Shown here: positions 39,437-46,570 of the stretch, piece after piece
Layout: every line of letters starts with the position of its first letter
Numbering within the stretch: position 1 is the first letter of the stretch
NCBI GenBank assembly: GCA_034434015.1
Contig: DAOUAB010000221.1
Location: 1-47,069, forward strand
Reading direction: 5' to 3'
Length of the DNA stretch: 47,069 bases
Source: SpSt-583 sp034434015
GTDB lineage: Bacteria; Chloroflexota; Anaerolineae; Anaerolineales; UBA6663
Translations under genes and position numbers: made by a program
The notes under the pieces: generated by a model
The model's input: the letters and a program-made list of their open reading frames with translations, nothing else
What the model was told of the DNA's origin: nothing
Databases searched by the model: none

Positions 39437-40528
39437 TCAAGCCAGCTGCTGGGCCAGCAACTCGTACAGGCCGGCCACACGGATGGAGGTGGCGCCGGCC
39501 TGCGAGTCGAAATGGGCCAGCGCCGCCGGGTCTTCAGTCACCAACAGGTCCGCGCCGGTGGCCGCCGCTTCCGCCAGCCGGTCGCGCGTCATCTGCTCGG
39601 CCAGGGCCGGATGCGTGAAGCGCAGGCCGGCGACGCTCCCGCCGGGCGCGGCGCGCCCCTCCCGCCAGAACAGCTCGCGCAGCGGCTGGCCGGCCAGCGC
39701 TCCCAGCACCCGCCGGGCCTCCGCCGAGCGGCCGGGGAAGTGCGGGCTGTGGGCCGGGTCGTGGTAAGTCAACGCCGCCGCCACGGGCCGGAACCTCAGC
39801 CGGCCGGCGGCCACGGCCTCGGCCAGCAACGTCATCAGCTCCACCACGTCCACGCCGTCCGGCAGGGGCAGGCCCAGCTCGGGCAGCGCGTCGGTGAAGG
39901 CGCGGCGGTCTTCAGGCGCCAGCACGATCAGGCGCGCCGCGCCCACGGCCGTGATTTCCTGCAGCGCCGCCCGGCCGAGCGTGCGGGCGGTCTCCCACAG
40001 CCCGAGGGCGAACGGCAGATACGCGGACGAGAGGCCCTGGGCGACGGGCACGTAGGCGATCCCGAGCGCGTCGAGCAGGCGGCGGGCGGCGGCCAGGGTC
40101 CCCGGGCGCAGGTGCTGGGCGGCTGCGCCGACGAAGAGCGCGGCCGGGGCTGTGCCGACGGCCGGCAGCGGCTCGGCCTCGCGGAAGGGGTTGCCCCATT
40201 GCCGCAGCCGCGCGTCCACCTGCGCCACGGCCTCGGGCGCCAGCCCGGCGGTGACGACGTGGGCGCGGGCGGCGGCGATGGCCGAGGGCAGCGGCTGATC
40301 GGTGACGCAGTTGGCGTAGCACAGCCCGCACTGCGCGCACATATAGAGCGTGTCGGCCGTATCGGCGTTCCAGCGCGCCAGTCCGCGGTCGATGGACGAG
40401 ATCAGCAGCGCCCAGCCGTGCGGCGTGGTGGCCTCGCGCTTGGTGACGCGGCCCACCGGGCAGGTGTGCCGGCACATCAGGCAGAAACGGCACAGGTTGT
40501 AGACCGGCGCGTGATCGGAAAGGCTCAT
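39437..40528 (-). CDS. Fe-S protein, partner of the GlcD-like oxidase, with degenerate CCG region
   Basis: 363 aa from ATG 40528 (a GTG six bases earlier is possible). Two 4Fe-4S motifs of the ferredoxin type are present: CRFCLMCRHTCPVG near residue 13 and CAQCGLCYANC near residue 65. The rest resembles GlcF/GlpC heterodisulfide-reductase subunits but the cysteine-rich motifs are changed: the normal Y-H-D-P-C-H is TYHDPAHSPHFP with Ala for Cys, and no CCG follows. It should accept electrons from the FAD protein encoded upstream and pass them on, but cannot bind the CCG-type cluster. A 146-base gap with a REP-like palindrome separates the two genes. Confidence 0.83.
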   Translation of the reverse strand: MSLSDHAPVYNLCRFCLMCRHTCPVGRVTKREATTPHGWALLISSIDRGLARWNADTADTLYMCAQCGLCYANCVTDQPLPSAIAAARAHVVTAGLAPEAVAQVDARLRQWGNPFREAEPLPAVGTAPAALFVGAAAQHLRPGTLAAARRLLDALGIAYVPVAQGLSSAYLPFALGLWETARTLGRAALQEITAVGAARLIVLAPEDRRAFTDALPELGLPLPDGVDVVELMTLLAEAVAAGRLRFRPVAAALTYHDPAHSPHFPGRSAEARRVLGALAGQPLRELFWREGRAAPGGSVAGLRFTHPALAEQMTRDRLAEAAATGADLLVTEDPAALAHFDSQAGATSIRVAGLYELLAQQLA

Positions 40529-40573
40529 AGGCACTCAGTCATCCCCAGATTCAGTTTCACCTTCACACCTCCC

Positions 40574-40644
40574 GTCATCCCGGCGCCAACTGAAGCCCGG
40601 CCGGCGCGGGCTGGCGCCGGGCTGCGGCTTTCGCCGGGGGGATG
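40574..40644. repeat. REP-like nested palindrome
   Basis: Outer arms CATCCCGGCG (40576-40585) and CGCCGGGGGGATG (40632-40644, three extra G), inner arms AGCCCGGC (40594-40601) and GCCGGGCT (40616-40623). The sides resemble the GTCATCCCGGCG...CTTTCGCCGGG ends of repetitive extragenic palindromes in many bacteria. It lies between the GlcD-like and Fe-S genes. Confidence 0.55.
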
Positions 40645-40680
40645 GTCGGCGCGCGCCCACCGCGCTCCGTCCCTCTCCGC

Positions 40681-42123
40681 CTACACGCTGAACCCGAGCT
40701 TGCCGGGGTTCATGATGCCGCGCGGGTCCAGGGTCTGCTTGAGCGCGTCCAGGGCCGGCCAGGCCGCGCCGTACTGCTCGCGCATCAGGCGGGCCAGCTT
40801 CAGGCCGATGCCGTGGTGCTCGTTCAGCACGCCGCCGTGGGCGAGCGACGTGCGCGCCGCCGTCGTCCAGATGTTGTTGTGCAGGCGCAGCGCCTCGTGC
40901 GCGTCCTGCGGCGGCTCGTCCACGATGAAGCGGTCGTAAACCATCACGCCCCACGGGAACCAGTGCGAAAAGTGCGCGAGGTAGCGCGCCTTCCAGGCGG
41001 CGTAGCCGGTTTCGATGGCCTGTTTCTTGGCGTAGTACAGGCGCTCGATGTTGCGGAAGGTGCAGACGGTCTCGATGGTCCCGTACAGCTTGGGCAGGGT
41101 GAAGCCGAGCGGCGGATAGTAGAAGTCGTAGCGGTGGTGCCACCACTCCTCGCCCGGCTCGCGCCCCAGGTCGCGCATGCCCAGCTCCCGGCAGATGGCG
41201 AGGGCGCGCTGCTCCTGAGCCGCCGCGATCTCGGGGAAGCCGTCGAACCCCAGCACCATGTAGGCGCCCTGCAGGTCCAGGCCGAGCACGCGTTTGACGA
41301 GCGAGGCGGTGGAGGCCTGGTCGTACAGACGGATGACGGTCGGCTGCAGGCGCGCGGTCATGATGCGCCGGCCGGCCTCCAGCGCCCGGGACAAATCCTC
41401 GAACAGCACCGCCCGGAACAGGCGCGTCTCCGGCAGACGCTCGATCTGCATCGTGGCCTCGGTGATCACGCCCAGCGTCCCTTCCGAGCCCACCAGGAAG
41501 TTGAGCAGACCCGGTCCGGTGGCGTGGCTGCGCACCGGCAGGGTCCGGGCGATGGTGCCGTCCGGCAACACCACCTGGATGGAGATCACCAGGTCCTCGG
41601 CCTTGCCATACTTGGTGGAGACGGTGCCGGAGCCGCGCGCCGCCAGATAGCCGCCCAGCGTGGCGCAGTTGGCCGAGGCCGGATAGTGCGGCAGGGTCAG
41701 GCCTTTCTCGTTCAGCGCCCACTCGAGCTGCGTGCCGTTGATGCCGGCCTGGGCCGTCACCGTCATCGAGACCTCGTCAATCTCGATCAGGCGGTCCAGG
41801 CGTTTGACGTCCAGCAGGAGGCCGCCGTAGATGGGCGTGGCCCCGCCCTGGGTGCCGGAGCCGCCGCCCCACGGCACCACCGGGATGCGGTAGGTGTTGG
41901 CCACCTGGAGCACCCGCGAGATTTCCTCGGGCGAGCCGGGATGGACGATCACATCCGGCAGCACCGGCGCCTCCCCGCGGTCCAGCCACATCTGCGGCAC
42001 CCACCACCAGTCGGTGGCGTAGGCCAGCCGGTCGCTCTCGCGTGTGGAGACGTGGGCCTCGCCGACGATGTCGACCAGTTCGCTCAGCACCATCCCCAGG
42101 TGATATCCGCGGAAGCGGCTCAT
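40681..42123 (-). CDS. GlcD-like FAD-linked oxidase
   Basis: 480 aa from ATG 42123, whose ATGA overlaps the stop of the upstream TIM-barrel gene. VAO-type FAD fold: PVVPWGGGSGTQGGATP loop, TVTAQAGINGTQLEWAL, FLVGSEGTLGVITEATMQI and the C-terminal LNEHHGIGLKLARLM and LDPRGIMNPGKLGF. It resembles glycolate oxidase subunit GlcD and alkylglycerone-phosphate synthase, both in this superfamily; the Fe-S partner encoded next favours the former. It would oxidise an alpha-hydroxy acid or sugar acid, sending electrons through the neighbouring Fe-S protein to the respiratory chain. In this cluster the substrate may be an aldonate or a C2-C4 hydroxy acid from sugar cleavage. Confidence 0.88.
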   Translation of the reverse strand: MSRFRGYHLGMVLSELVDIVGEAHVSTRESDRLAYATDWWWVPQMWLDRGEAPVLPDVIVHPGSPEEISRVLQVANTYRIPVVPWGGGSGTQGGATPIYGGLLLDVKRLDRLIEIDEVSMTVTAQAGINGTQLEWALNEKGLTLPHYPASANCATLGGYLAARGSGTVSTKYGKAEDLVISIQVVLPDGTIARTLPVRSHATGPGLLNFLVGSEGTLGVITEATMQIERLPETRLFRAVLFEDLSRALEAGRRIMTARLQPTVIRLYDQASTASLVKRVLGLDLQGAYMVLGFDGFPEIAAAQEQRALAICRELGMRDLGREPGEEWWHHRYDFYYPPLGFTLPKLYGTIETVCTFRNIERLYYAKKQAIETGYAAWKARYLAHFSHWFPWGVMVYDRFIVDEPPQDAHEALRLHNNIWTTAARTSLAHGGVLNEHHGIGLKLARLMREQYGAAWPALDALKQTLDPRGIMNPGKLGFSV

Positions 42124-42950
42124 AGCGTCAGGCTCTTGAAGGCGCGCGCCTGGGCCTCGATCGCGGGCTCCACCGACAGGCGCTCGATGCTGCTGGCGCC
42201 GAAGAAGCCGGCGATGCCGTGCGTGTGGGCCAGGATGTACCGGACATCGTCGGGCTCGGCGATCGGGCCGCCGTGACACAGCACCAGGATCTCCGGGTTG
42301 ACGGCCACGGCGGCGTCGCGCATGGCCTGGACGCGCCGGGCGGATTCCTCCAGGGTCAGGGCGGTGGCCGCGCCGATGGCCCCCTTGGTGGTCAGGCCCA
42401 TGTGCGGCACCAGCACGTCCGCGCCGGCCTGGGCCATCTGCACGGCCTGCTCGGGCGTGAAGACGTACGGGCAGGTGAGCAGGTCCAGTTCATGGGCCTG
42501 GCGGATCATCTCCACTTCCAGCCCATAGCCCATGCCGGTCTCCTCCAGGTTGGCGCGAAAGACGCCGTCGAACAGGCCGACGGTCGGGAAGTTCTGGACG
42601 CCGTCGAAACCCCTGGCCTTGACCTCGCGCAGGAAGACCGGCATCAGCCGGAACGGGTCCGTGCCGCATACGCCGGCCAGCACCGGCGTGTCCTTCACCA
42701 CCGGCAGGACCTCGCCGCCCATCTCCATGACGATGGCGTTGGCGTCGCCGTAGGGCAGCAGGCCGGCCAGGCTGCCGCGGCCGCCCATGCGGTAGCGGCC
42801 CGAGTTGTAGATGATGATGATGTCCACGCCGCCGCGCTCGGCGAACTTGGCCGAGATGCCGGTGCCGGCGCCGGCGCCGATGATGGGCCGGCCGGCCGCC
42901 ACCTGCGCTCGCAGCCGGCGCAGCGCTTCGTCTCGGGGGATGAAAGGCAT
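42120..42950 (-). CDS. PEP-hydrolase-like TIM barrel (Tm-1 C-terminal-like)
   Basis: 276 aa from ATG 42950 with AAGGAG 7 bases upstream. Typical segments: PIIGAGAGTGISAKFAERGG, IYNSGRYRMGGRGSLAGL, LAGVCGTDPF, GVQNFPTVGLFDG, LVPHMGLTTKGAIGA and LVLCHGGPIAEPDDV. These match the TIM-barrel family that forms the C-terminal half of tomato Tm-1 and is annotated as phosphoenolpyruvate hydrolase-like; enzyme activity is not well proven. Here it is a separate gene, two genes downstream of a UPF0261 protein (the Tm-1 N-terminal half), with a four-TM protein gene between. The 4-base overlap with the GlcD-like gene means co-translation. No other signal or membrane part is seen. Confidence 0.9.
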   Translation of the reverse strand: MPFIPRDEALRRLRAQVAAGRPIIGAGAGTGISAKFAERGGVDIIIIYNSGRYRMGGRGSLAGLLPYGDANAIVMEMGGEVLPVVKDTPVLAGVCGTDPFRLMPVFLREVKARGFDGVQNFPTVGLFDGVFRANLEETGMGYGLEVEMIRQAHELDLLTCPYVFTPEQAVQMAQAGADVLVPHMGLTTKGAIGAATALTLEESARRVQAMRDAAVAVNPEILVLCHGGPIAEPDDVRYILAHTHGIAGFFGASSIERLSVEPAIEAQARAFKSLTL

Positions 42951-42988
42951 CGTTATTCTCCTTGCCGGCGCGTCCGGACCGGCCGGCG

Positions 42989-43402
42989 TCACTCGCTGGT
43001 CGTGGAGCCGCGCTTGGGGATGACGTGGCTCCACACGATGAAGCCCAGGGTCGAGACCAGCAGCACGATGAAACCGGCCTGGTAGAAGACCAGGGCCCAC
43101 GGCTGAAACATCCCGACCACGCCCAGCACGATGCCGGCGATCAGCGCGCGCTCCACCGGCCGGTAGACGCGCTCCGGGATGTTGTGGTTGAGCGCGCTGG
43201 CCGTCGCCCGGATCAGGGCGATGAAGGTGAGCAGGATGGACACAAAGATCAGGATGAACGGAATGGCGTTGAGCAGCACGTTGTCGGCCAGTTGCTGCGG
43301 CGTGGCCAGGCTGTGAATCAGCGGGTCGGCGGCCAGGCCCGCGATCAGCAGGCCGACGATCCAGATGAGCAAGGTCCTGGGCGCATAGGGGCGTTTGTTC
43401 AT
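42989..43402 (-). CDS. Small four-TM protein of unknown function
   Basis: 137 aa. Not recognised. Four hydrophobic helices at about 9-25, 44-65, 84-101 and 104-125, with basic N-terminus MNKRPYAPRT and a short basic/polar C-terminus. No known catalytic motif or lipobox. AAGGAG lies 6 bases before the ATG, so translation is likely. It is encoded between the UPF0261 gene (24 bases upstream) and the PEP-hydrolase-like TIM-barrel gene (38 bases downstream), in the same transcript as an ABC transporter. It could be an accessory membrane subunit of that transporter or an anchor for the Tm-1-like proteins; both ideas rest only on position. Confidence 0.75.
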   Translation of the reverse strand: MNKRPYAPRTLLIWIVGLLIAGLAADPLIHSLATPQQLADNVLLNAIPFILIFVSILLTFIALIRATASALNHNIPERVYRPVERALIAGIVLGVVGMFQPWALVFYQAGFIVLLVSTLGFIVWSHVIPKRGSTTSE

Positions 43403-43426
43403 CGGGGCTCCTTGCCGGGCGCGGCC

Positions 43427-44635
43427 TCAGGCGTTCAAGAACCGCTGCAGCTGGTCGGTGCAGGCGTCGGCGAATTCCGGGTCGTTGATGTTGTGGTCCA
43501 GTTCCACCACCGGGATATCCGGCCGGCGATGGCGCTTGATGGCGTCGAACAGGGCCTGGTCGGCCTCCGGCCACCAGAACTCCTTGCCGGGCGCGTCCAG
43601 CATCGAGACGCCCTTGAGCGGCAGGAAAAAGGCCGCCGGCCCGGCGGAGCGGCTGACCTTCTCGGCCAGGATGCGGCCCAGCTCGGCGTTCTCCTCCGGC
43701 GTGGTGCGCATCAGGGTCACGTTCGGATTCCAGATGTAGAAGCGCCGGTCCGCGAACTTGCCCGGCACGGTGTCGCGCGCCCAGAAGTTCACCATGTCCA
43801 GGCAGCCGGGGGCGACGACCTGCGGCAGGCCGCGGGCGGCGGCCGCGTCCAGGCGGGACGGCCCGGCCGAGAGCACGCCGCCCACCAGCTCGTCCGCCCA
43901 CTCGGTGGTCGTCAGGTCCAGCGCGCCGGCGAAGTAGCCGTCCTGGATCAGGCCCTCCATCGTCTGCCCGCCGGTGCCCACGGCGTGGAACACCAGCACC
44001 TCGTAGCCGCGCGCCTCCAGGGTGGCGCGGCAGCGGTTGATCAGGGGCGTGGTGTTGCCGAACATCGAGGCCGCGATCAGGGGCCGGGCCGCCACCTGCG
44101 GCTCGGGGGTCTCGGCCATGCCCAGCACCGCGCCGACGGCGTTGGCGTAGATGCGGGCGCTGATGCGGTTGACGCCGGCGACGTCCACCACGGAGTGGAT
44201 CATCACCACGTCCTTGGTGCCCACATACGGCCGCACGTCGCCGGAGGCCAGGGTGCTGACCATGACTTTAGGCACGCCCAGGGGCAGGGCGCGCATGGCG
44301 GCGGTGCCCACGCCGGTGCCGGCCGAGCCGCCCATGGCCAGCACGCCGTCGATCCGGCCCTGGGCGAACAAAGCCTGCACCACGCTGACGATGCCGCGCG
44401 TCATCACCTCCATGGCCGCGCCGCGGTCGGCCTGGGCCTGCAGGTCGGCCAGGCGGGCGCCGCCGGCCTCGGCCACACGCTCGGCCGGCACGTCCGGCGG
44501 GAAGGCCGGCGCGCCGACGACGGCGGTATTGATGACCAGGGCGCGGGCGCCGCGGCGCTCGATCTCGGCTTTGACGAACGCGAACTCCGGCCCTTTGGTG
44601 TCCAGCGCGCCGATGACGGCGATGGTCTTGCTCAT
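43427..44635 (-). CDS. UPF0261 / Tm-1-like N-terminal domain protein (first copy)
   Basis: 402 aa, AGGAG upstream. IAVIGALDTKGPEFAFVKAEI, VLAMGGSAGTGVGTAAMRAL and VMIHSVVDVAGVNR define the family; SMFGNTTPLINRCRATL and FHAVGTGGQTMEGLI are the counterparts of the same regions in the copy at 37120-38346. In Tm-1 the homologous part binds ATP and viral helicase domains; bacterial members have no assigned reaction. It lies 11 bases after the epimerase gene and 24 before the four-TM gene. Together with 42120-42950 it reconstitutes both halves of Tm-1 as separate genes. Cytosolic, no TM or signal. Confidence 0.9.
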   Translation of the reverse strand: MSKTIAVIGALDTKGPEFAFVKAEIERRGARALVINTAVVGAPAFPPDVPAERVAEAGGARLADLQAQADRGAAMEVMTRGIVSVVQALFAQGRIDGVLAMGGSAGTGVGTAAMRALPLGVPKVMVSTLASGDVRPYVGTKDVVMIHSVVDVAGVNRISARIYANAVGAVLGMAETPEPQVAARPLIAASMFGNTTPLINRCRATLEARGYEVLVFHAVGTGGQTMEGLIQDGYFAGALDLTTTEWADELVGGVLSAGPSRLDAAAARGLPQVVAPGCLDMVNFWARDTVPGKFADRRFYIWNPNVTLMRTTPEENAELGRILAEKVSRSAGPAAFFLPLKGVSMLDAPGKEFWWPEADQALFDAIKRHRRPDIPVVELDHNINDPEFADACTDQLQRFLNA

Positions 44636-44646
44636 GCGGGCTCCTG

Positions 44647-45495
44647 TTACGCCAGCAGCTTCTTCAGAAAGGCCAGGCCGTCGCGGGCCAGGTCGTCCTG
44701 GGTGGGCGCCAGCGCGCGCCAGATGGCGGCGGCGCGGGCGATGCTCTTGACTTTAGCCGTGAACGACTCGATCACCACCGGCCCGTCGTAGCCGATGGCC
44801 TTGAGCGCCTGGCCCACCTCGGCCCAGGTGACGTTGCCGGAGCCGGGCGCGCCGCGGTCGTTTTCGCAGGCGTGGAAATGACGCAGGCGCGGGCCGACGG
44901 CGCGGATGGCGGCCCCGAGCGACTTCTCCTCGATGTTCATGTGGAAGGTGTCGAGCATGATCTGGCAGGCCGGGTGCCCCACCCGGTCCACCACTTCGAT
45001 GGCCTGAGCGGCCAGGTTGATGAAGCTGGTCTCGAAACGGTTGAGGGGCTCCAGGCACAGCACCACGCCGTGGTCGCCGGCGTATTGGGCCAGCTCGCTC
45101 AGGTTCTTCACCAGCACGTCCAGGTCATGGGCGCGCTCGTCGGGCGTCTGCGGCCAGGTGCGGCCGACGGCCGAGTAGAGCGGCCCCACCAGGCTGGTGG
45201 CGCCCAGGGTCTGCGCGGCGTCGATGGCCCCGCGCAGGTACCGCATCCCGCTCTCGCGGATGGCCGGTTCCGGGTGGATCAGGTCGCGGTCCGGGCCCAT
45301 GGCCGCGCAGGTGCTGACGCCCAGGCCGTGGTCGCGCAGGATCTGCGCGCCGCGCCGGTAGTCCAGGTCGTCCAGGGATTCCAGCGGCACCTCCAGCCAG
45401 TCGAAGCCCAGCCCGCGGATGTGCGGAGCCAGCCGCTCCAGTTCTGCCGTGGTCAGCGGCGAGGTCCAGACCCAGGTATTGACGCCGAATCGCAT
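44647..45495 (-). CDS. D-tagatose/D-psicose 3-epimerase-like enzyme (first copy)
   Basis: 282 aa, close to the 290 aa of ketose 3-epimerases. Catalytic/metal residues: E149 in LCLEPLNRFET, D182 in MLDTFHMNIEEKS, H208 in RHFHACENDRG, E243 in VIESF, matching E152, D185, H211 and E246 of P. cichorii D-tagatose 3-epimerase. N-terminal FGVNTWVWTSPLT is also family-like. It should interconvert C3 epimers of ketoses or ketose-like acids. AAGGAG lies 8 bases before the ATG; the ABC ATPase gene ends 16 bases upstream and the UPF0261 gene starts 11 bases downstream. It shares the N-R-F-E-T and N-I-E-E-K core with the second copy but is otherwise quite different. Confidence 0.92.
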   Translation of the reverse strand: MRFGVNTWVWTSPLTTAELERLAPHIRGLGFDWLEVPLESLDDLDYRRGAQILRDHGLGVSTCAAMGPDRDLIHPEPAIRESGMRYLRGAIDAAQTLGATSLVGPLYSAVGRTWPQTPDERAHDLDVLVKNLSELAQYAGDHGVVLCLEPLNRFETSFINLAAQAIEVVDRVGHPACQIMLDTFHMNIEEKSLGAAIRAVGPRLRHFHACENDRGAPGSGNVTWAEVGQALKAIGYDGPVVIESFTAKVKSIARAAAIWRALAPTQDDLARDGLAFLKKLLA

Positions 45496-45511
45496 AGTGG
45501 CTCTCCTTGTC

Positions 45512-46570
45512 CTACGCCGCGATCCGCCGGCGCTCCTGGTCGAAGCAGTGCAGCTTCTCGCGGACGATATTGAAGCGAACGGTTTCGCCGATCCGCAGCG
45601 CCGTCATGCCGGGCACCAGGCTGAGCAGCGTCTGGTCGCCGGACCGGATGTGGAGGATGGTCTCGACGCCCAGCGGCTCGGTCAGCGTCACCTGCCCGGC
45701 GAATTCGCCGGCCGGGTCCGGCTTGATATCTTCCGGCCGAATGCCGAGCAGAAACTCGGGCGGCAGGCTCAACGCCGGAGCCGGCAGGTGCAGGTCGGAG
45801 CCTGAGATGAAGATGCGGCCGTCCTCGCGGCGGGCCGTCAGCAGGTTGATGCGCGGCGACCCCACCAGTTGGGCCACGAAGGTGGTGGCCGGCCGGTCGT
45901 AGATGTCGTCGGGCGTACCCACCTGGACGAGGCGGCCCTGGCGGATGACGCCGATGCGGTCCGCCATCGTCAGGGCCTCGATCTGGTCATGGGTCACAAA
46001 GAGCGTCGTGCTGGCTTGCGTCTTCTGCAGGTGCTTGAGCTCCACGCGCAGGGCCTCGCGCAGCTTGGCGTCCAGGTTGGAGAGCGGCTCGTCCATCAGG
46101 AAGGCGCGCGGCTGGCGCACGATGGCGCGGCCGATGGAGACGCGCTGCATTTCGCCGCCCGAGAGATGCGCGGTCTTGCGCGTCAACAGGTGGCTGATGC
46201 GCAGGACTTCAGCGGCGGCCGTCACGCGCTTCTGAATCTCGGCCTCCGGCAATTTACGCAGCGGCGAGCGCAGCGGGAAGGCCAGATTGTCGTACACCGA
46301 CATGGTCGGGTAGAGCGAGTACTGCTGGAAGACGAAAGCGATGTCGCGGTCGGCGGGCGTCCGGCCGTCCATGTTCTCGTGGTCGAACAGGATGGCGCCC
46401 GCGTCCTGCTTCTCCAGGCCGGCCACCACGCGCAGCGTGGTGGTCTTGCCGGCGCCGGTGGGGCCGAGCAGGACGAAGAACTCGCCGTCGTGGACCGTGA
46501 ACGAGACGTCCGCCAGGGCGGTGACGGCCGGGAATCGCTTGGTGATGTGCTGGAGTTCGATGCTGCTCAT
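45512..46570 (-). CDS. ABC sugar transporter ATP-binding protein (MalK/UgpC type)
   Basis: 352 aa. Complete ATPase: Walker A GPTGAGKTT (36-44), Q-loop FQQYSLYP (Q82), signature LSGGEMQR (136-143), Walker B FLMDEP (D160/E161), H-loop FVTHDQ (H194), then a C-terminal TOBE/regulatory region from ~240 (FLLGIRPEDIKPD, TLTEPLGVETILHIRSG). This layout is that of carbohydrate-uptake (CUT1-type) importers. The ATG overlaps the stop of a second, similar ATPase by 4 bases, so the transporter probably uses a heterodimeric ATPase pair. Permease and binding-protein genes are not in the window and are expected further upstream. Confidence 0.95.
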   Translation of the reverse strand: MSSIELQHITKRFPAVTALADVSFTVHDGEFFVLLGPTGAGKTTTLRVVAGLEKQDAGAILFDHENMDGRTPADRDIAFVFQQYSLYPTMSVYDNLAFPLRSPLRKLPEAEIQKRVTAAAEVLRISHLLTRKTAHLSGGEMQRVSIGRAIVRQPRAFLMDEPLSNLDAKLREALRVELKHLQKTQASTTLFVTHDQIEALTMADRIGVIRQGRLVQVGTPDDIYDRPATTFVAQLVGSPRINLLTARREDGRIFISGSDLHLPAPALSLPPEFLLGIRPEDIKPDPAGEFAGQVTLTEPLGVETILHIRSGDQTLLSLVPGMTALRIGETVRFNIVREKLHCFDQERRRIAA

